Positions 11,101 to 23,323 of a stretch of DNA of 64,000 bases are shown in pieces. The position numbers were made by a program, and so were the translations under genes. The DNA lies in the NCBI GenBank assembly GCA_003255025.1, contig QANY01008782.1, forward strand, positions 810,659 to 874,658, read 5' to 3'. Source of the stretch: Datisca glomerata (Eukaryota; Streptophyta; Magnoliopsida; Cucurbitales; Datiscaceae). How positions within the stretch are numbered: the first letter of the stretch is position 1; every line of letters starts with the position of its first letter. Under the pieces are notes generated by a model. It worked only from the letters and a program-made list of their open reading frames with translations. It was not told where the DNA came from and searched no databases.

Positions 11101-11689
11101 AATAAGTTCTTTAACCTCATTATCAGAAATTGAGAATTTACTAGGTTCTCCTAGTTCACTTGATCCATGATTTTTAATTAAACATTCTATTTTTTAAAAG
11201 GTTTAATTCTTCTTTAATTTCTGTGTCTAAATTTTTTAGTTCTTTTATTTTTATTTTAATATTTTTAATTTCTTTCCAAAGTTCTTGTAAGGTAACTTCT
11301 TTTTCCTTTCCTTTAACCTTGTTGAATTTTTCAAGGATTTGTGAAAGGCTTGCGGTATTGTTATTATGATACTTAGAATTTTTTTTGAATTACTTTTTAA
11401 GTATTTTTAGGTATTCTTGTTTTAATTTTGAATTTTGCTAATCAAATCTAATAAGAGGTTTTTTTCTCTTCAGTTTTATTTAAAACATTTATTTTTTGAC
11501 AACATCTATCCCTACACCCCATTGAGATGTTAGGACAATCACTGTAAGGACTTAAGGAGTTATACTCAGAGGATTCAGGGGATTCAAATTCTCCTAAATC
11601 TTCAATATTACTCTCATAATATTCTATTGTTTCTATGATCCTACACAATTTTTTTTATTCTCATCAAAGAGTTTTTATTGATTAATTTT

Positions 11690-11760
11690 GACTTGCCACG
11701 TGTTAGAAATATGACCATTCTGATCATATTTAAAATACTTAATTTTACATTTGTCAAAAG
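11690..11760 (-). pseudogene. EPRV zinc knuckle with Cys-to-Tyr changes
   Basis: The minus strand at about 11,745-11,695 shows K-Y-F-K-Y-D-Q-N-G-H-I. Both N-terminal Cys of the expected C-x2-C-x4-H-x4-C motif have become Tyr (TGT to TAT), while the Gly-His remains. These are G-to-A changes on the coding strand, as expected from decay of methylated cytosines on the other strand. Confidence 0.65.
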
Positions 11761-11899
11761 ATTATTTATTGTGTCTTCTTTTAGAATAAGTTTTATTATT
11801 GCAGAAACATTTGCCAAATTTTTTATGTTTATTTTTGCAGTATTGTCTCCTATGAGGCTTGTGAGATCTTATAAGGCTTAATTGAGAATTTTTCCTATT

Positions 11900-12600
11900 T
11901 TTCTGCTCACAAAAATTTCCTAATTAATATTTTGTAGTTGTATCTTTTTTAATTTATTTAATGATTTTTATGTCAATACACATTTTTAGACTTTCCTTAT
12001 GTATTATTGTACTGTAAGTGAGACTATTACAGTCTATATAACCTAGGTTATTACTACGGACTGTTCTAATTTTGTGTGTGAACAAATTGGGTAATCCATT
12101 AATGAATTTTTTTTCAGAAGGGTTGATTACTATTATCCCTTGTTATTACTCTAGACAAACATATATTTATGTACCAGTGAAAATCACTTAGGACTGGACA
12201 CCTAAGATTGGTCAATTGATCATCGATACGCGAAGTAATGTTACATGGCGTTCCAATAAAATGTTCAATTATTGTGTAGAGAAGTGTATAGATAGTATCA
12301 GGTATTATTTCTTGATCTTCTCTAATTATCGGGGTTCCTTTAGCATTCATCTTTATTGCTGAAAGGATGGTATTTTTAGATTCTTTTGTGAGATAAATTT
12401 CCCATTAGGAATGAAGCATTCATGTGAATCTTGTGATAAAAAGATTGATTACCTCATTGTGAGGCAAGCTGTGTGTGGTGATGTAGCTTTTAATTACCAT
12501 TGTCATGTGCTGCAACTTGTTGAGAACTTCCTTTTCAAAAAATCCATCAATACTCCATTCGTATAATTTCTCTACAGGTACAGAAAATTGATTAACTAAA
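11900..12600 (-). pseudogene. EPRV coat-protein region
   Basis: Remnants match the plus-strand copy at 1,920-2,560. The open piece at 12,114-12,350 includes I-Y-T-L-L-Y-T-I, a G-T-P-x-N-I-T-S-R-I segment and an L-R-C-P-V-L-S-D run. Flanking sequence continues the domain but in other frames. Stops are present upstream at about 12,350 and downstream at 12,114. Confidence 0.7.
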
Positions 12601-12699
12601 ATTTATTTAAAAATTTGAATATCACGAGAAATAGGCTTTTAGGCCATTTCCTTTCTAATTTACTAGTTTGTAAATTTTTAAATGATTCTTCACTATTAT

Positions 12700-13650
12700 C
12701 AATAATTTATTGTGGGTGATTCGTAGGTATATTCTGACCTATAACTTTCTGAAATTTTGTCTTGATTAATTACCTTCAATTCTTGAGGTATATTCTCAAT
12801 AATGTTTTCAGATTTGATTTCAAATTCTGAACTACTGTCTTGTTTTAACAATCTTAACAGAAGAAGATGACTCAAAATATTTATTAATTTTAAAATTTTT
12901 AATGATTCTTCAATATTATGAATGTTTGAAGATTCATGAATTGTGGAAGATTTATTGGCATATTCTTGATAATCAATCTTTAATTATTTAAGCAGTTCAT
13001 CAAGAATTTTTTTCATGCCTAATTTTAGATTCTGATCTACTGTCTTGTTTAATGACCTTAATAGTAGAAGATGATTCAATAGATTTAGTTTTCAATTCTT
13101 GAAGTGTTTTATCAATCTGTTTATTAAGATGAACAATATTTAAAGTGGTTTTATCTAAAATATTTATTAAAGATTTATCTTTCAGAGTTTCATTAGATTT
13201 AGGTTCATGAAAATCATCAACCTTATTCTCAATCTGTCTAATTCTTTTCCTATTGTAATTAGACTTTGATTGGTGTAATTGAGTTGTTCAACTAATTTTT
13301 TATTAGGTTCTTTTTCCTTTGAGATTTTGAAAGGAGAAGTAGTGATTACAGAATTTTTATGATTAATTAGAATTTCTTCAGGTTTATTTTTAAACTCTGA
13401 AGGATTGTCTTGGTTAATAAATCTAGCAGAATAAAATGATTTGTTAGTTTTTAAATTTTTGGATGGTTCCTGAATATTATTTGAAAATTCATAAGATTCT
13501 GACCTACAGTTTTCTTCAATACTATTGTTGGAAGTTTCATATATTGTGGATGACTCATAGGTAGATTCAATCTTATGGCTATCTGATTCTTAGATATTGT
13601 TTCTCAAATAAAATTTTAATTTTTTAAGTATTTTTTCATCAAGAGTTTTC
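12700..13650 (-). pseudogene. EPRV acidic repeat region
   Basis: Several copies of a Ser/Glu/Asn-rich motif (recognisable cores E-S-T-Y-E-S and S-E-S-S-N-I) recur at about 12,720, 12,930 and 13,540 on the minus strand. They lie between the N-terminal region and the coat protein. The same repeats occur at 15,641-15,946, 19,020-19,217 and 23,324-23,650. Acidic N-terminal extensions are known in caulimovirid coat-protein precursors, but I assign no specific function. Confidence 0.55.
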
Positions 13651-13679
13651 TCATAATGAATTTGGAAGGGTTCAATGAA

Positions 13680-14000
13680 TTATTTTTTAGGTTGAGAATT
13701 TTTATGATTAATTAGGATTTTCTTAGGAGGTGGATGACTGTTAGTCATTACACTGGGGTCCTCCTTGACCCACCTAGATGTAGAAATTACTTTAATATTT
13801 TTTTCATAAATATCCTCGATATAATCAAGGAAAAATCTGTCGAATTTGTATTTTTGCATTAATGCCTTCCATTCAGCAAGTATAATTTTTCTTTGATCTA
13901 TATTATATGAATCTATGAACCTATTACATCTATCTAGATTGGCTGGATCATTATTGTATGGATTTAGACTTTCCCAATCTGGTTTGTTTTCTGGATTCAA
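13680..14000 (-). pseudogene. EPRV N-terminal polyprotein fragment
   Basis: This 106-codon minus-strand open stretch has a hydrophilic sequence with a D-R-C-N-R-F-I motif, an A-E-W-K-A-L-M-Q-K-Y segment, and an S-H-P-P-P-K-K tail. The tail recurs at 23,672-23,881 and in fragments at 361-560 and 3,000-3,030. By position between leader and coat protein it may be part of a movement-protein or linker region. No enzymatic motif is visible. Confidence 0.5.
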
Positions 14001-14974
14001 ATTTTTAGAATGTTTTAATTCTTGTTCTAATTTTGAATCCTAAAATCTCGATTATTAATAGATGATTTAGAAAAGGGAACTCATAGGGATACTAGACTGG
14101 TTATACTCCTTAATTGGAGTATTAGAACTACAAGTTTGAGAATTTGTGCCTATGTCTTTAGGTTTTAAATTTTAAATTTTTAGATTTTTTAATTCTTGTT
14201 CTATTCAGATCCTAAGATCTTGATCATTATTAATGAATGAATGATCTATAAGAGGATTTGAAGCTAATATTTTTATTGGGGTATTTAGATATATTCCATA
14301 TCCTATGATCTACTTGATCTACTTGATCATCTGCAAAGTATTCAAATGATCTTCTTGATCATCTATAAGGTATTCAAAATATTTATGATCTACTTGATCA
14401 TTTGCTAATTTAAAATGTTATTCATCCATTTTGTCAGATATTGAAGACATTGTAGACCCAATGCTACTAGAAGAACTACTTCTAGATAATCTACTCCCTG
14501 CTAAAAAATAACTAAATTATTCTTAGGATTGAGAATTTCATACTGTATTTTGGATACTATTTTGTTGTGATTTCTACAACCTCCTATTAGGATTGTTCTT
14601 CTCCAACCTACCTCTACAATCACCCTACCTTCTAGATTTACGTCTCTAAGAGGTCTTATTGAGGTACATGAAGCTAACCAAATAAAAACTGATACGTCAG
14701 CTTAAGATAAAATAGATTCACAGATTAGATAAACAAATATTACAGTGAAGTAATCAAGCATAAAAATAACCAGCCACTTGGGCAGATAGTGTGATTAAAT
14801 AAAAGAAATTATTGTGGTAAAAAATTGAGCAACAATAAAAGCAATAACCAGCCATAACAGGCGGTGAACAGATTAATTATGCAGATAATTGTAGAAAACA
14901 ATAAAGTATCCCCACTATGTTTGGCTGAGTGTAAATTTCATAACCCATCTTTAATTTCCTTTAAATTAAAGAGT

Positions 14975-15085
14975 GACACTAAAGTTCTTAGTCAAAAGTA
15001 GACAAAATTATAAATGTAAGATATTTGTACTTTTGTATAATAGAATAGTTCAGGTAAGTGATAAGGTCCCGGTGAATTCCACTCT
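14975..15085 (+). other. Small plus-strand EPRV promoter insert between minus-strand copies
   Basis: About 110 bp matches the plus-strand promoter at 5,270-5,370, including GATAAGGTCCCGGTGAATTC near the right end. It is sandwiched between the minus-strand leader (to about 14,940) and minus-strand coat-protein remnants (from 15,090), marking two rearrangement junctions. Confidence 0.6.
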
Positions 15086-15089
15086 CTCT

Positions 15090-16245
15090 AGAAGGGTTGA
15101 GTACTATCATCCCTTGTCATTACTATGGACAAAAATATATTTTTGTTTCAGTGGAAATCGCTTAGGGTTGGACACCTAAGATTGGTTAATTGATCATGGA
15201 TAATCGAAGTAATATTACTTAGCGTTCCAATAAAGTGTTCAATCATTATGTAGAGATGTGTATTGATAGTATTAGGTATTATTTCCTTATCTTCTCAAAT
15301 TATTGGGATTTCTTCAGCATTAATCTTTACTGCTAAAAGGATGGTATTTTTAGATTCTTCAGTGAGATGTTTTTCCCACCAGGAATGAAGTATTCCTGTG
15401 AATCTTGTGACTAAGAGATTTATTACCTCATTGTGAAGTAAATTGTTGTGGTGATGTAGATGTTAGCTTCCATTTTCATGTGCTATAATTTATTGAGAAC
15501 TTCCTGTTAAGAGAGTCCATCAATATTCCATTCATACATTTTTCTGCAGAAACAAAAAATTGATTAACTCAAGAATTTTCAGTAATTTGAATGTCAGGAG
15601 GAATATGGTTTTTAGGTCATTTCCTTCCCAATTTGTCAATTTATAAATTTCTAAATGATTCTTCAATATTACTAATGTTTGAAGATTCACTTATTGTGGA
15701 TGATTCATAAGTGGATTCTGTCTTATGACTTTCTGAATCTGAATTATTGTGTTGATTAATTACCTTCCGTTCTTGAGGTTTATTATCAATAATCTTTTCA
15801 GATTTAATTTCAGATGATTCTAAATTTTTAAATGATTTTTCAATATTATCAATGTTTGAAGCTTCACTTATTGTGGACGACTCATATGTAGACTCTGACC
15901 TATGACTTTCTGAATCTAAACTATTGTCTTGATTGATTACCATCAATTCCTGAAGAATTTCATCAATCTATTTATTAAGGGAACAATATTCAGAGTAGTT
16001 TTGTCTGAAAGATTTCTTAAAAAAAATTTATTTCAAGGATTCATTAGGTTTAGTTTCTCTAAGAACATCAACCTTATCGACAATTTCACCTAATTATTTT
16101 TCTATTGTAACTAGACTTTGATTAGTGTAATTGCGTTGTTCAATTACTTTTTATTTAGTTCTTCTTCCTTTAAAATTTTCAAAGAAGAAGCAGTGATTAA
16201 AGAATTTTTATGGTTAACAAATCTAGCAGAATAAGATGATTTATT
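15090..16245 (-). pseudogene. EPRV fragment: coat protein and acidic repeats
   Basis: Coat-protein remnants lie at 15,090-15,620. Upstream of them, an open stretch at 15,641-15,946 contains two tandem copies of the acidic module, about 59 codons apart, sharing S-E-S-H and E-S-T-Y-E-S-S-T-I-S-E cores. Sequence to about 16,245 continues into the linker region seen at 13.2-13.4 kb. At about 16,245 it is joined directly to polymerase sequence of another copy, so the fragment is truncated on both sides. Confidence 0.65.
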
Positions 16246-16361
16246 AGAGCCAAACCACCTTAGATTGAAATAATCTAATTTTACTTGTTGAGATAACTAA
16301 ACCATTTTGATTTATTATCCTAGTAAATGATTCGATGTGTCTCCAACGTTGTTTTATTGAC

Positions 16362-16634
16362 TTAGAAAATGAGCACATCATCAATGTAAACAATTGCGAA
16401 ATCAGTAGATTGATTAAAAATTTTATTCATAATATTTTGAAATTCACTAGGAGCATTCTTTAGACCAAAAGACATTACATTCCACTCGTAATGGTCAAAT
16501 GCAGTTTTATATTTGTCATTTTTATTTATCTGAATTTTCCAGAATCTATATTTTATATCAAACTTAGAGAATACCACCGCATCTCCAAGCATATTGATCA
16601 AGTCCCTTTTGTTTGGTATTTTATATCTTATCAA
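16362..16634 (-). pseudogene. EPRV reverse transcriptase palm, catalytic motif intact
   Basis: A 90-codon open stretch includes F-S-K-F-D (motif A region), a P-S-E-F-Q-N-I-M segment and the Y-I-D-D catalytic box at its end. The order and spacing are typical of a caulimovirid RT rather than a Ty3 element. It is preceded in another frame by the protease-RT linker at 16,861-17,292, with a frame break and stops between (16,634-16,860). RNase H is missing because the copy is truncated at about 16,245. Length is about a third of a complete RT domain. Confidence 0.85.
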
Positions 16635-16860
16635 TTATAAAATATTATTAAGTAGCTTATAATTAATTACAAATTAAGGAATTCCTCGTTCAATTTCACT
16701 GGCCTTTTGAACATAAAAGGTTGAGCAGGACCAAGGTGACATGCTCTTTCTAATGATATTTTTATCGAGAAGTTCTGCAATTTTTTTACAGAACTCAAGC
16801 ATTTATATTTTTATTGAGAAGTTCTGTAATTTTTTTTACAGAACTCAAGCATTTCGGAAT

Positions 16861-17292
16861 TCATCTGAATTGGCCTTGCTTTTTTGTTGGGATATTCTTC
16901 TCATCAAATCCCTTAATGTAAGGCAGATTGACAATATGTTGCTTCATGTGCCAGAAAGCATTAGGAATATCAGAACATAATTCTTTACAGATTTTTTGTT
17001 CAAATATTTTAATTTGGTTTTGAAGATTAGGATTTTGAAGCGGTTCTTCAATTCTTTTGAATTTTAATTCATCCTGTAAGAAACACAATTGTTGTTCTTT
17101 ATAAGAAAATAGATTTATGTAATTAGAAATAGATTTTTGTTTAAAATTTTTTAATTTCTCATTGTGGTGGAAAGAAAGAAATTTGAATTTAACATGCTTA
17201 TCCACAAGATAAGTAATTATTCCATCATACTCTGTGGTAAAAAGATACAACAAAGAAATGAATGGTAAACCTAAAATGATTTTATCAGTCAT
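16861..17292 (-). pseudogene. EPRV protease-RT linker
   Basis: This 143-codon open stretch links protease to RT. It starts with an I-I-L-G-L-P-F-I motif, the second conserved block of retroviral-type proteases, and contains T-T-E-Y-D and K-F-K-F-L-S. Near its end is the approach to the RT fingers (I-V-N-L-P-Y-I). It overlaps the upstream protease piece by four bases in a different frame, consistent with one frameshift in an originally continuous polyprotein. Confidence 0.7.
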
Positions 17293-17690
17293 ATTTTTTC
17301 TAAAATAAATGATGTTTTAAAACATACATTATCTTGAAAAATATGAACTTTAGGTATTTCATAATTGATATGCATGCGAGTATCATTGACAAAAGATAAA
17401 AATTCTTTTATCTTCTTGAAGTACCTGGTCAGAACGAGTCTTTCCTGCATAAAATTCAGTTCTGCTCCTGAATCAACAAGAGCCATTATAGTGAAATCAA
17501 AATCTTGAATTATTATCTTGACCATTATGTGCCATTTCTTGATTTTGATATGATTAAGGATTTGGATGAAGTTATCATCACTTTGATTATTTGTTATAGG
17601 TTCTTCAAACTCATTATCGGAATTTGGAAATCTACTAGGTTCTCCTAGTTCACTAGATTCATGATTTTTAATTAAACTATCTATTTTCAA
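17289..17690 (-). pseudogene. EPRV aspartic protease
   Basis: This 133-codon open stretch has a polar N-terminal part, then A-L-V-D-S-G-A-E-L-N, the canonical aspartic protease site, about 80 residues in. The downstream I-L-G-L-P motif falls in the next frame (16,861-17,292). Sequence right of 17,690 encodes the Lys-rich spacer to the coat-protein knuckle. In the virus, the protease would mature the polyprotein. Confidence 0.8.
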
Positions 17691-18187
17691 AAGGCAACTT
17701 CTTTTTCCTTTCTTTTAATCTTATTGAATTTTTCAAGGGTTTGTGAAAGGCTCGCGGTATTGTTATTATTAGACTTAGTATTTTCTTTCTTTAGAATTAT
17801 TTTCCTAAGTCTCTCAAGATATTCTTGTTTTAATTCTGGATTCTAAATTTTACTAATTAAGTCTAACAGGAGGTTTTCTTGTTCTTTATTTTTATTTAAA
17901 ACATTTATTTTTTGACAACACTATTCCTACACCCTATTGAGATGTTAGGAGAATTACTATCAGAACTTGAAGAGTTATATTCAGAGAATTCAAATTCTCC
18001 TAAAAATCTTCACTATCACTCTCATAGTATTCTATTGACTAAACACTTAAGTTTACTTTTATCAAAATATTTTTTTTTGAACTTTCTTTTAGAATAATTT
18101 ATATTCTTAGAAAAGTGTTTGTTAAAATTTTTCTTTTTTGAAAAGTATTGGTCAAAATTTTGATGCTTATTTTTGTGGTATTGTTTT

Positions 18188-18990
18188 CTATAAGGATTGT
18201 GAGACCTTATAGGGCTTAAGGAAATTTTTTATATTTTGCTGGGAAGTAGCAATAGCGGGTAAACCATACTGCTTGTAGAAATGACCTAATTTATGTTTAA
18301 CAATTTTATTTTCCTTTTTTATTTGTTTATTGATTTTCATATCAATACACATTTTCAAACCTTCCTTTTGAATTGTAATAATTATTGTACAATACGTAAG
18401 ACTATCATAGTTTATGTATCCTAGGTCATTACTAAGGATTGTTCTTATTTTATGCGTGAACAAATTGGGTAATCCATTTATAAATTTTTCTTTCCAAAAA
18501 GGTTAATTACTATCATCCCTTGTCATTACTCTAGATAAAAATATATTTTGGTACAAGTTAAAATCACTTAGGGTTGGACACCTAAGATTGGTTAATTGGT
18601 CATGAATGCACGATGTAATATTACTTGGCGTTCCAATGAAGTATTCAATTATTGTGTATAAGAGTGTATTGATGGCATCAGGGATTGTTTCCTGATTTTC
18701 TCTAATAATTGGGGTTCCTTAAGCATCAATCTTTACTGCTGAAAGGATGATATTTTTGGATTCTCCTGTGAGATGTTTTTTCCACCATGAATGAAACATT
18801 CATGTGAATCTTGTGACTAAAAGTTGGATTAGCTTATTGTGTGGTAAACAATGTGTGGTAATGTAGCTATTAGGTACCATTGCCATGTGCTACAATTTAT
18901 TAAGAACTTCCTGCTTAGAAAGTCCATCAATATTCCATTGGTATAATTTCTCTGCAGAAATAGAAAATTGATTAATTAAAAAATTTTAAA
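18188..18990 (-). pseudogene. EPRV coat-protein region
   Basis: Minus-strand remnants extend the same domain as 1,920-2,570. The open piece at 18,188-18,463 holds a G-Y-I-N-Y-D-S-L-T-Y segment, an M-C-I-D-M-K run and a Q-Y-G-L-P motif near the end. The part at 18,480-18,990 is out of frame, with several stops. The Cys knuckle expected around 18,060-18,100 lies in AT-rich decayed sequence. Confidence 0.7.
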
Positions 18991-19873
18991 AAATTTGGAT
19001 ATTAGGAGAAATAGGCCTTTTATGCCATTTCCTTTCTAATTTTTAAATTTTTAAATGTGTTTTCAATATTGTTAATATTTGAAGATTCACTTATGGCTTT
19101 TGGTTCAGAAATATTGTCTTGGTTAATAACCTTAACAGAAGAAGATGATTCAACATATTTATTCTTCAATTCTTGAAGTAGTTTATCAATCTGTTTATTA
19201 ATGGGAACAATATTCAAAGTGGTTTTTATCTAAAATATTTGTTAGAGGTTTTTCTTTCAGGGATTCATTAGGTTTAGGTTCATGAAGATCATCAACCTTA
19301 TTTTCAATTTTATTTAATTGTTTACCTATTATGAGTAAACTTTGATTGTATAATTGAGTTGTTCAACAACCTTTTTATTAGGTTCTTCTTCCTTTGAAAT
19401 CTTGAAAGGAGAAGCAGTGATTAAAGAATTTTTATGGTAAATCATAATTTTTGCAGGTGCAGGATGACTAGTAGTCACCACACTGGAGTCTTCCTTGACC
19501 CATTTGGCACACCTGGTGGGATATTTAACCTGCCTCTACAACCACCCTACCCTAGGGATTTACGTGTCTAAGATGTCTTACTGAGGTACCTAAAGCTAAC
19601 AAAATAGAATCTGATATGCCAGCCTCTGATAAAATAGATTCAGAGATTAGAGAAAACAAATATTACAGAGAAATAATCAAACATAAAAATAACCAGCCAC
19701 TTGAGTGGAGATTGAGATTAAATAAAAGTAATTATTCAGGTAAGCAATTGAGCAACAATAAAAGCATTAACCAGCCATAACAAGTGGTGAAAAGATTAAT
19801 ATGCAGATAATTAATAAGTAGATAGTTAAGTAAAAAGTAAAGTTAAGTAAACAGTAAATCTCCCCACCAGGTT

Positions 19874-19886
19874 TGGCTTTGCTACC
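19874..19886 (-). other. Primer binding site, minus strand
   Basis: The complement reads TGGTAGCAAAGCC, two changes from the tRNA-Met-type site, followed by AAACCTGGTGGGG. It marks the 5' side of the 16.2-19.9 kb copy and also the 3' boundary of the 19.9-24.86 kb copy, so the two are in tandem. Confidence 0.7.
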
Positions 19887-20183
19887 AAAAGGCGCGGAAT
19901 CAAGTATAAATTTAAGAAATTAAAGAGGGGGTATTAAGACGCAAGAATTGAACAAGAAAATAGTAAAAACTGTATTGAGGTGTAAGATTAAAAACTTACA
20001 CAAACAATGTTTATTGGAAACAATTGAATAGTGCTCCCGCTCACTATTTAATGTTGTTGGAAAAAGAAGGAGAAAGATTTATAAAAGAGAGGAGGAAGAA
20101 AGCTTTGTTTCATAAAACAAATTTTTCTCTCAAATAGTTAAGAGTTGAAAACAAGCTCTAAGGAACAAATGGGAGAGGGCTGG

Positions 20184-20192
20184 CTATTTATA
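20184..20192 (-). promoter_or_regulatory. TATA box of EPRV promoter, minus strand
   Basis: CTATTTATA (complement TATAAATAG) sits in well-preserved promoter DNA, about 300 bp upstream of the primer site at 19,886-19,874. It would drive the copy to its left. Confidence 0.65.
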
Positions 20193-22229
20193 GCCAAGTA
20201 AAGTGGAGTTTACCGGGAACCCATCACTTACCTGAACTATTCTATTCTACAAAAGTAAAAACATTTTACATGTCTACTTTTGTATAGTTTGACTAAGAAT
20301 AATAAAAGGCATGGATAGCTGCCAAATTATTTGACAACAAGTACAATTATTACATAAATAGACAAATTATAAAGATTCCCTCTATAATTGTTATTTCGGT
20401 CTTCGTGTCTTCATAATTACTTTGACATGATTGTCGTTGTTGAAAAAGTCATTGTGACTGTATACTGGGCTCCTTGATAATTGCTACCTTGGGCGTTTGT
20501 GATTGTTGTCATGAAAAGTCATCATTTGATTATTGGGATCTTGGATGTTAATTGCTAAGAGAAGTCATCATAACCATTGATCCTTAATAATTGTTATCTT
20601 GGATTCTTGTACTTTGATTATTGATTGGAGAAATCATCATTATGTTGGAGAGCTATCCTGAATTATTATTTTAAATTCCTTTGATTGATTCTGCCAATGA
20701 CATTTTGCCAATCGAGAATTATTTTTCTTCGTCATTACTGAGGCTGATGTCATCAATTGAATCCTTCAATTGCTGAGGGGAAGTCTTAGATGATTGTCCT
20801 TTTTTATGTTTCATTTTAATTAGGTGATCTGACCGTTTTGATGATTCAGAGTCAGAATCAATTTTGTCTTCCAGGAGGAGAAACATTTTTTGCGTTAACT
20901 CATGTTTTAATTTGGACTTTATTTTGTGGCCTTTGATTTACCCTTCAGAGATGGTTTGGATTAATGTTTTGATTTGGGTAATTTTTATACATTATGTTTC
21001 TAAGAGAATGTCTCTCTAGAAACTGAGATTTTTGTTATTATGTCTAGTGACATAATGAAATTTAGGAATAAAATGGGCTTTGATAATTTAAGTAGGATAT
21101 TTCAAATGAGCCAATGGAGGCTCAATATGAAAGAGATTTTCACTAGCCATTTTGTGAAAATCAAATGATGATTTCTTGTCATTTGAAATTGGTTGATTGG
21201 ATGATTGGGCAATTTCGTTTACCAGGGTTGATTGGTTATTGGGTCTTATGGACCCAAGTATTGTTGATTGAGCTTGGTTAGAAGAAGAAAACTCCTTGTT
21301 GATTTCCGCCATAATGACCAAGTTTTTAGTCGAAGACTCTTTTATTATTGTACCATTCATCATCTTACATGTTTTCTTAAGGTGATACTGATTCTTTTAG
21401 TTAAAAACTCTACTGCATGCCTATGACTTTTTTGAAATCCGTCAGGAATGACGAAGAAAGTTCCTTCCAGCATCAAAATTTCTATAATTTTTTTATTTAA
21501 AAATTCAATTTTAAATACTGCTTGCACAAAAGGTTCACAATTAAAATTTCACTATTATTGTAACAGATTTCATTATGTTTGCGAAAACCTATTTTCCACC
21601 CTTTTCATACCATTAAAATAATGCTACATTGAAGTCATGCTTCAACCCAACATCTTCCAAAATTTTATCCTATTCATTAAACCAGGCATTTCTTGGATAT
21701 TCAAATCCATTATGACCAAAATTAATGAATGGAGATTTGGAGGAAAAGGCGGCTGCCCTGCCATTGAGCCTTTTGATTTAAAAGAATTTTGATTGAGTAT
21801 TTTGGGTTCTATCTTTCCATATTCTAGTAGGCCAGAATCCTCAAATTCCTACATGGTAAAATATTGGAATGATTTCCTGCATGAATTTATAAGAAAAAAG
21901 GTCAGGAATTGGGTTGTTAACAAACTAAACACTGAAATTAAAAGTGCTGAGAATAGGTGCTACCTAGCAAGAATTTGTTTGGAAGTAATATTTTTCCATC
22001 CAAAATACATTTTGTAGATTTACAGTTAATTTTTATAAGATATCTTTGAATCAAAGCAAATTGTGTGATTTGATTAAATGAAATAAAAATTTTCAAGTGC
22101 TGGCAATTTATTATTAGATTGCAACAATTTGATTCTTTTTACAAAGATAACTAACTTATTTTGTTTTATTATCTTGCCAAACAATTTAAAGCATTTCATG
22201 TATTTTTAAACATATTTAGTAATGCAATC

Positions 22230-22993
22230 AATCAAGAAATTCAACCAGTATTGTCAAATAAGAATATTATTAATGTAGACAATCAAGAAATCAGTGAATT
22301 ATTTTAAAGTTCCATTTATTGTACTTGGAGCATTTCTAAGATCGAATGATATTATTTTTCATTTATAACTACCAAATGCAATATTGTACTTAACAATCTT
22401 ATTTGTCTGGCTTTGCCAAAATCCAGATTTTTTGCAAAACTTACAGAATACATTAGTATTTCTAGGTCTGTTGGTTAAGTCCTTTTTGTTTGGTATTGAA
22501 TATCTTATCCATTAAAAAATATTGCTAAGGGGCTTGTAATTAATTACTAAACGAGAAACTCCTCGTTCAAAGTTTTTAATTGGAAGAGCTGTATTTTGAA
22601 GATGTTCTTCAATTCTTGTTATTCCTTCTTATAAAAACAAAATTATTTTTCTTTACAAGAGATTACAGTTATGGATTTTACAATTTCATCCATGGGATAA
22701 GTAATTATCTCGTCATGCTCTGTGATAAAATTATATAATAGAGAAATGAATGGTAAACCTAAAATATTTTTATCAGTCATATTTTTAACTTAGATAAATG
22801 ATGTTTTAAAACATATATTGTCTTGGCAAATATGGACTTTGGGGATTTCAAAATTGATATGCATTTTGGCACCATTGGCAGAAGACAAAGACTCTTTCGG
22901 AACGAGTCCTTCGTGTATACAATTTAGATCTGCACCTGAATCAACGACAGCCATTGTAGTAAAATCAAAATCTTGAATTATTTTTTTGACCAT
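22230..22993 (-). pseudogene. EPRV protease and mutated RT
   Basis: The protease piece at 22,790-22,993 contains A-V-V-D-S-G-A-D-L-N-C. RT remnants follow to about 22,230. The catalytic box near 22,273-22,284 reads Y-I-N-N instead of Y-I-D-D, exactly as in the copy at 10.2 kb. Several frame breaks separate the two domains. Neither can be functional. Confidence 0.75.
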
Positions 22994-23323
22994 TATGTAT
23001 CACTTCTTGATTTTGATGTGACTGGGGATCTGGATGAAGTTATCCTCATTTTGATTGTTGATAATACGTTCTTCAACCTCATTATCAGAAATTGAGAATT
23101 TACTAGGTTCTCCTAGTTCACTTGATCCATGATTTTTAATTAAACACTCTATTTTTAAAAGGTTTAATTCTTCTTTTATTTATGTGTTTGAATTTTTTAA
23201 TTATTTTATTTTCATTTTAATATTTTTAATTTCTTTCTGATATTCTATTAAGGTAACTTTTTTTCCTTTCCTTTAACCTTATTAATTTTTTCAAAGATTT
23301 GTGAAAGGCTTGCGGTATTGTTA

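Larger units (their letters stand above)
7950..14930 (-). mobile_element. Longest EPRV copy, nearly full gene order
   Basis: Reading right to left: a broken primer region (about 14,930), leader, N-terminal region (14,700-13,680), acidic repeats (13,650-12,700), coat protein (12,600-11,900), decayed knuckle (about 11,700-11,750), protease (11,100-10,870), reverse transcriptase (10,860-10,180), a post-RT region (10,140-9,720), a C-terminal region (9,719-8,680), and the next intergenic promoter (8,600-7,950). This is the most complete guide to the viral layout in the window. All frames are interrupted. It shares several mutations with the copy at 19.9-24.86 kb. Confidence 0.75.
16245..19895 (-). 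mobile_element. EPRV copy with best-preserved protease and RT
   Basis: Reading right to left: primer site (19,874-19,886), leader, N-terminal remnants (19,640-19,000), coat protein (18,990-18,190), Lys-rich segment (about 18,180-17,700), protease (17,690-17,289), protease-RT linker (17,292-16,861) and RT palm (16,634-16,362). It stops in RT at about 16,245. Open stretches here are longer than elsewhere, and the catalytic motifs are intact. This suggests a younger or less decayed copy than its neighbours. Confidence 0.75.
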
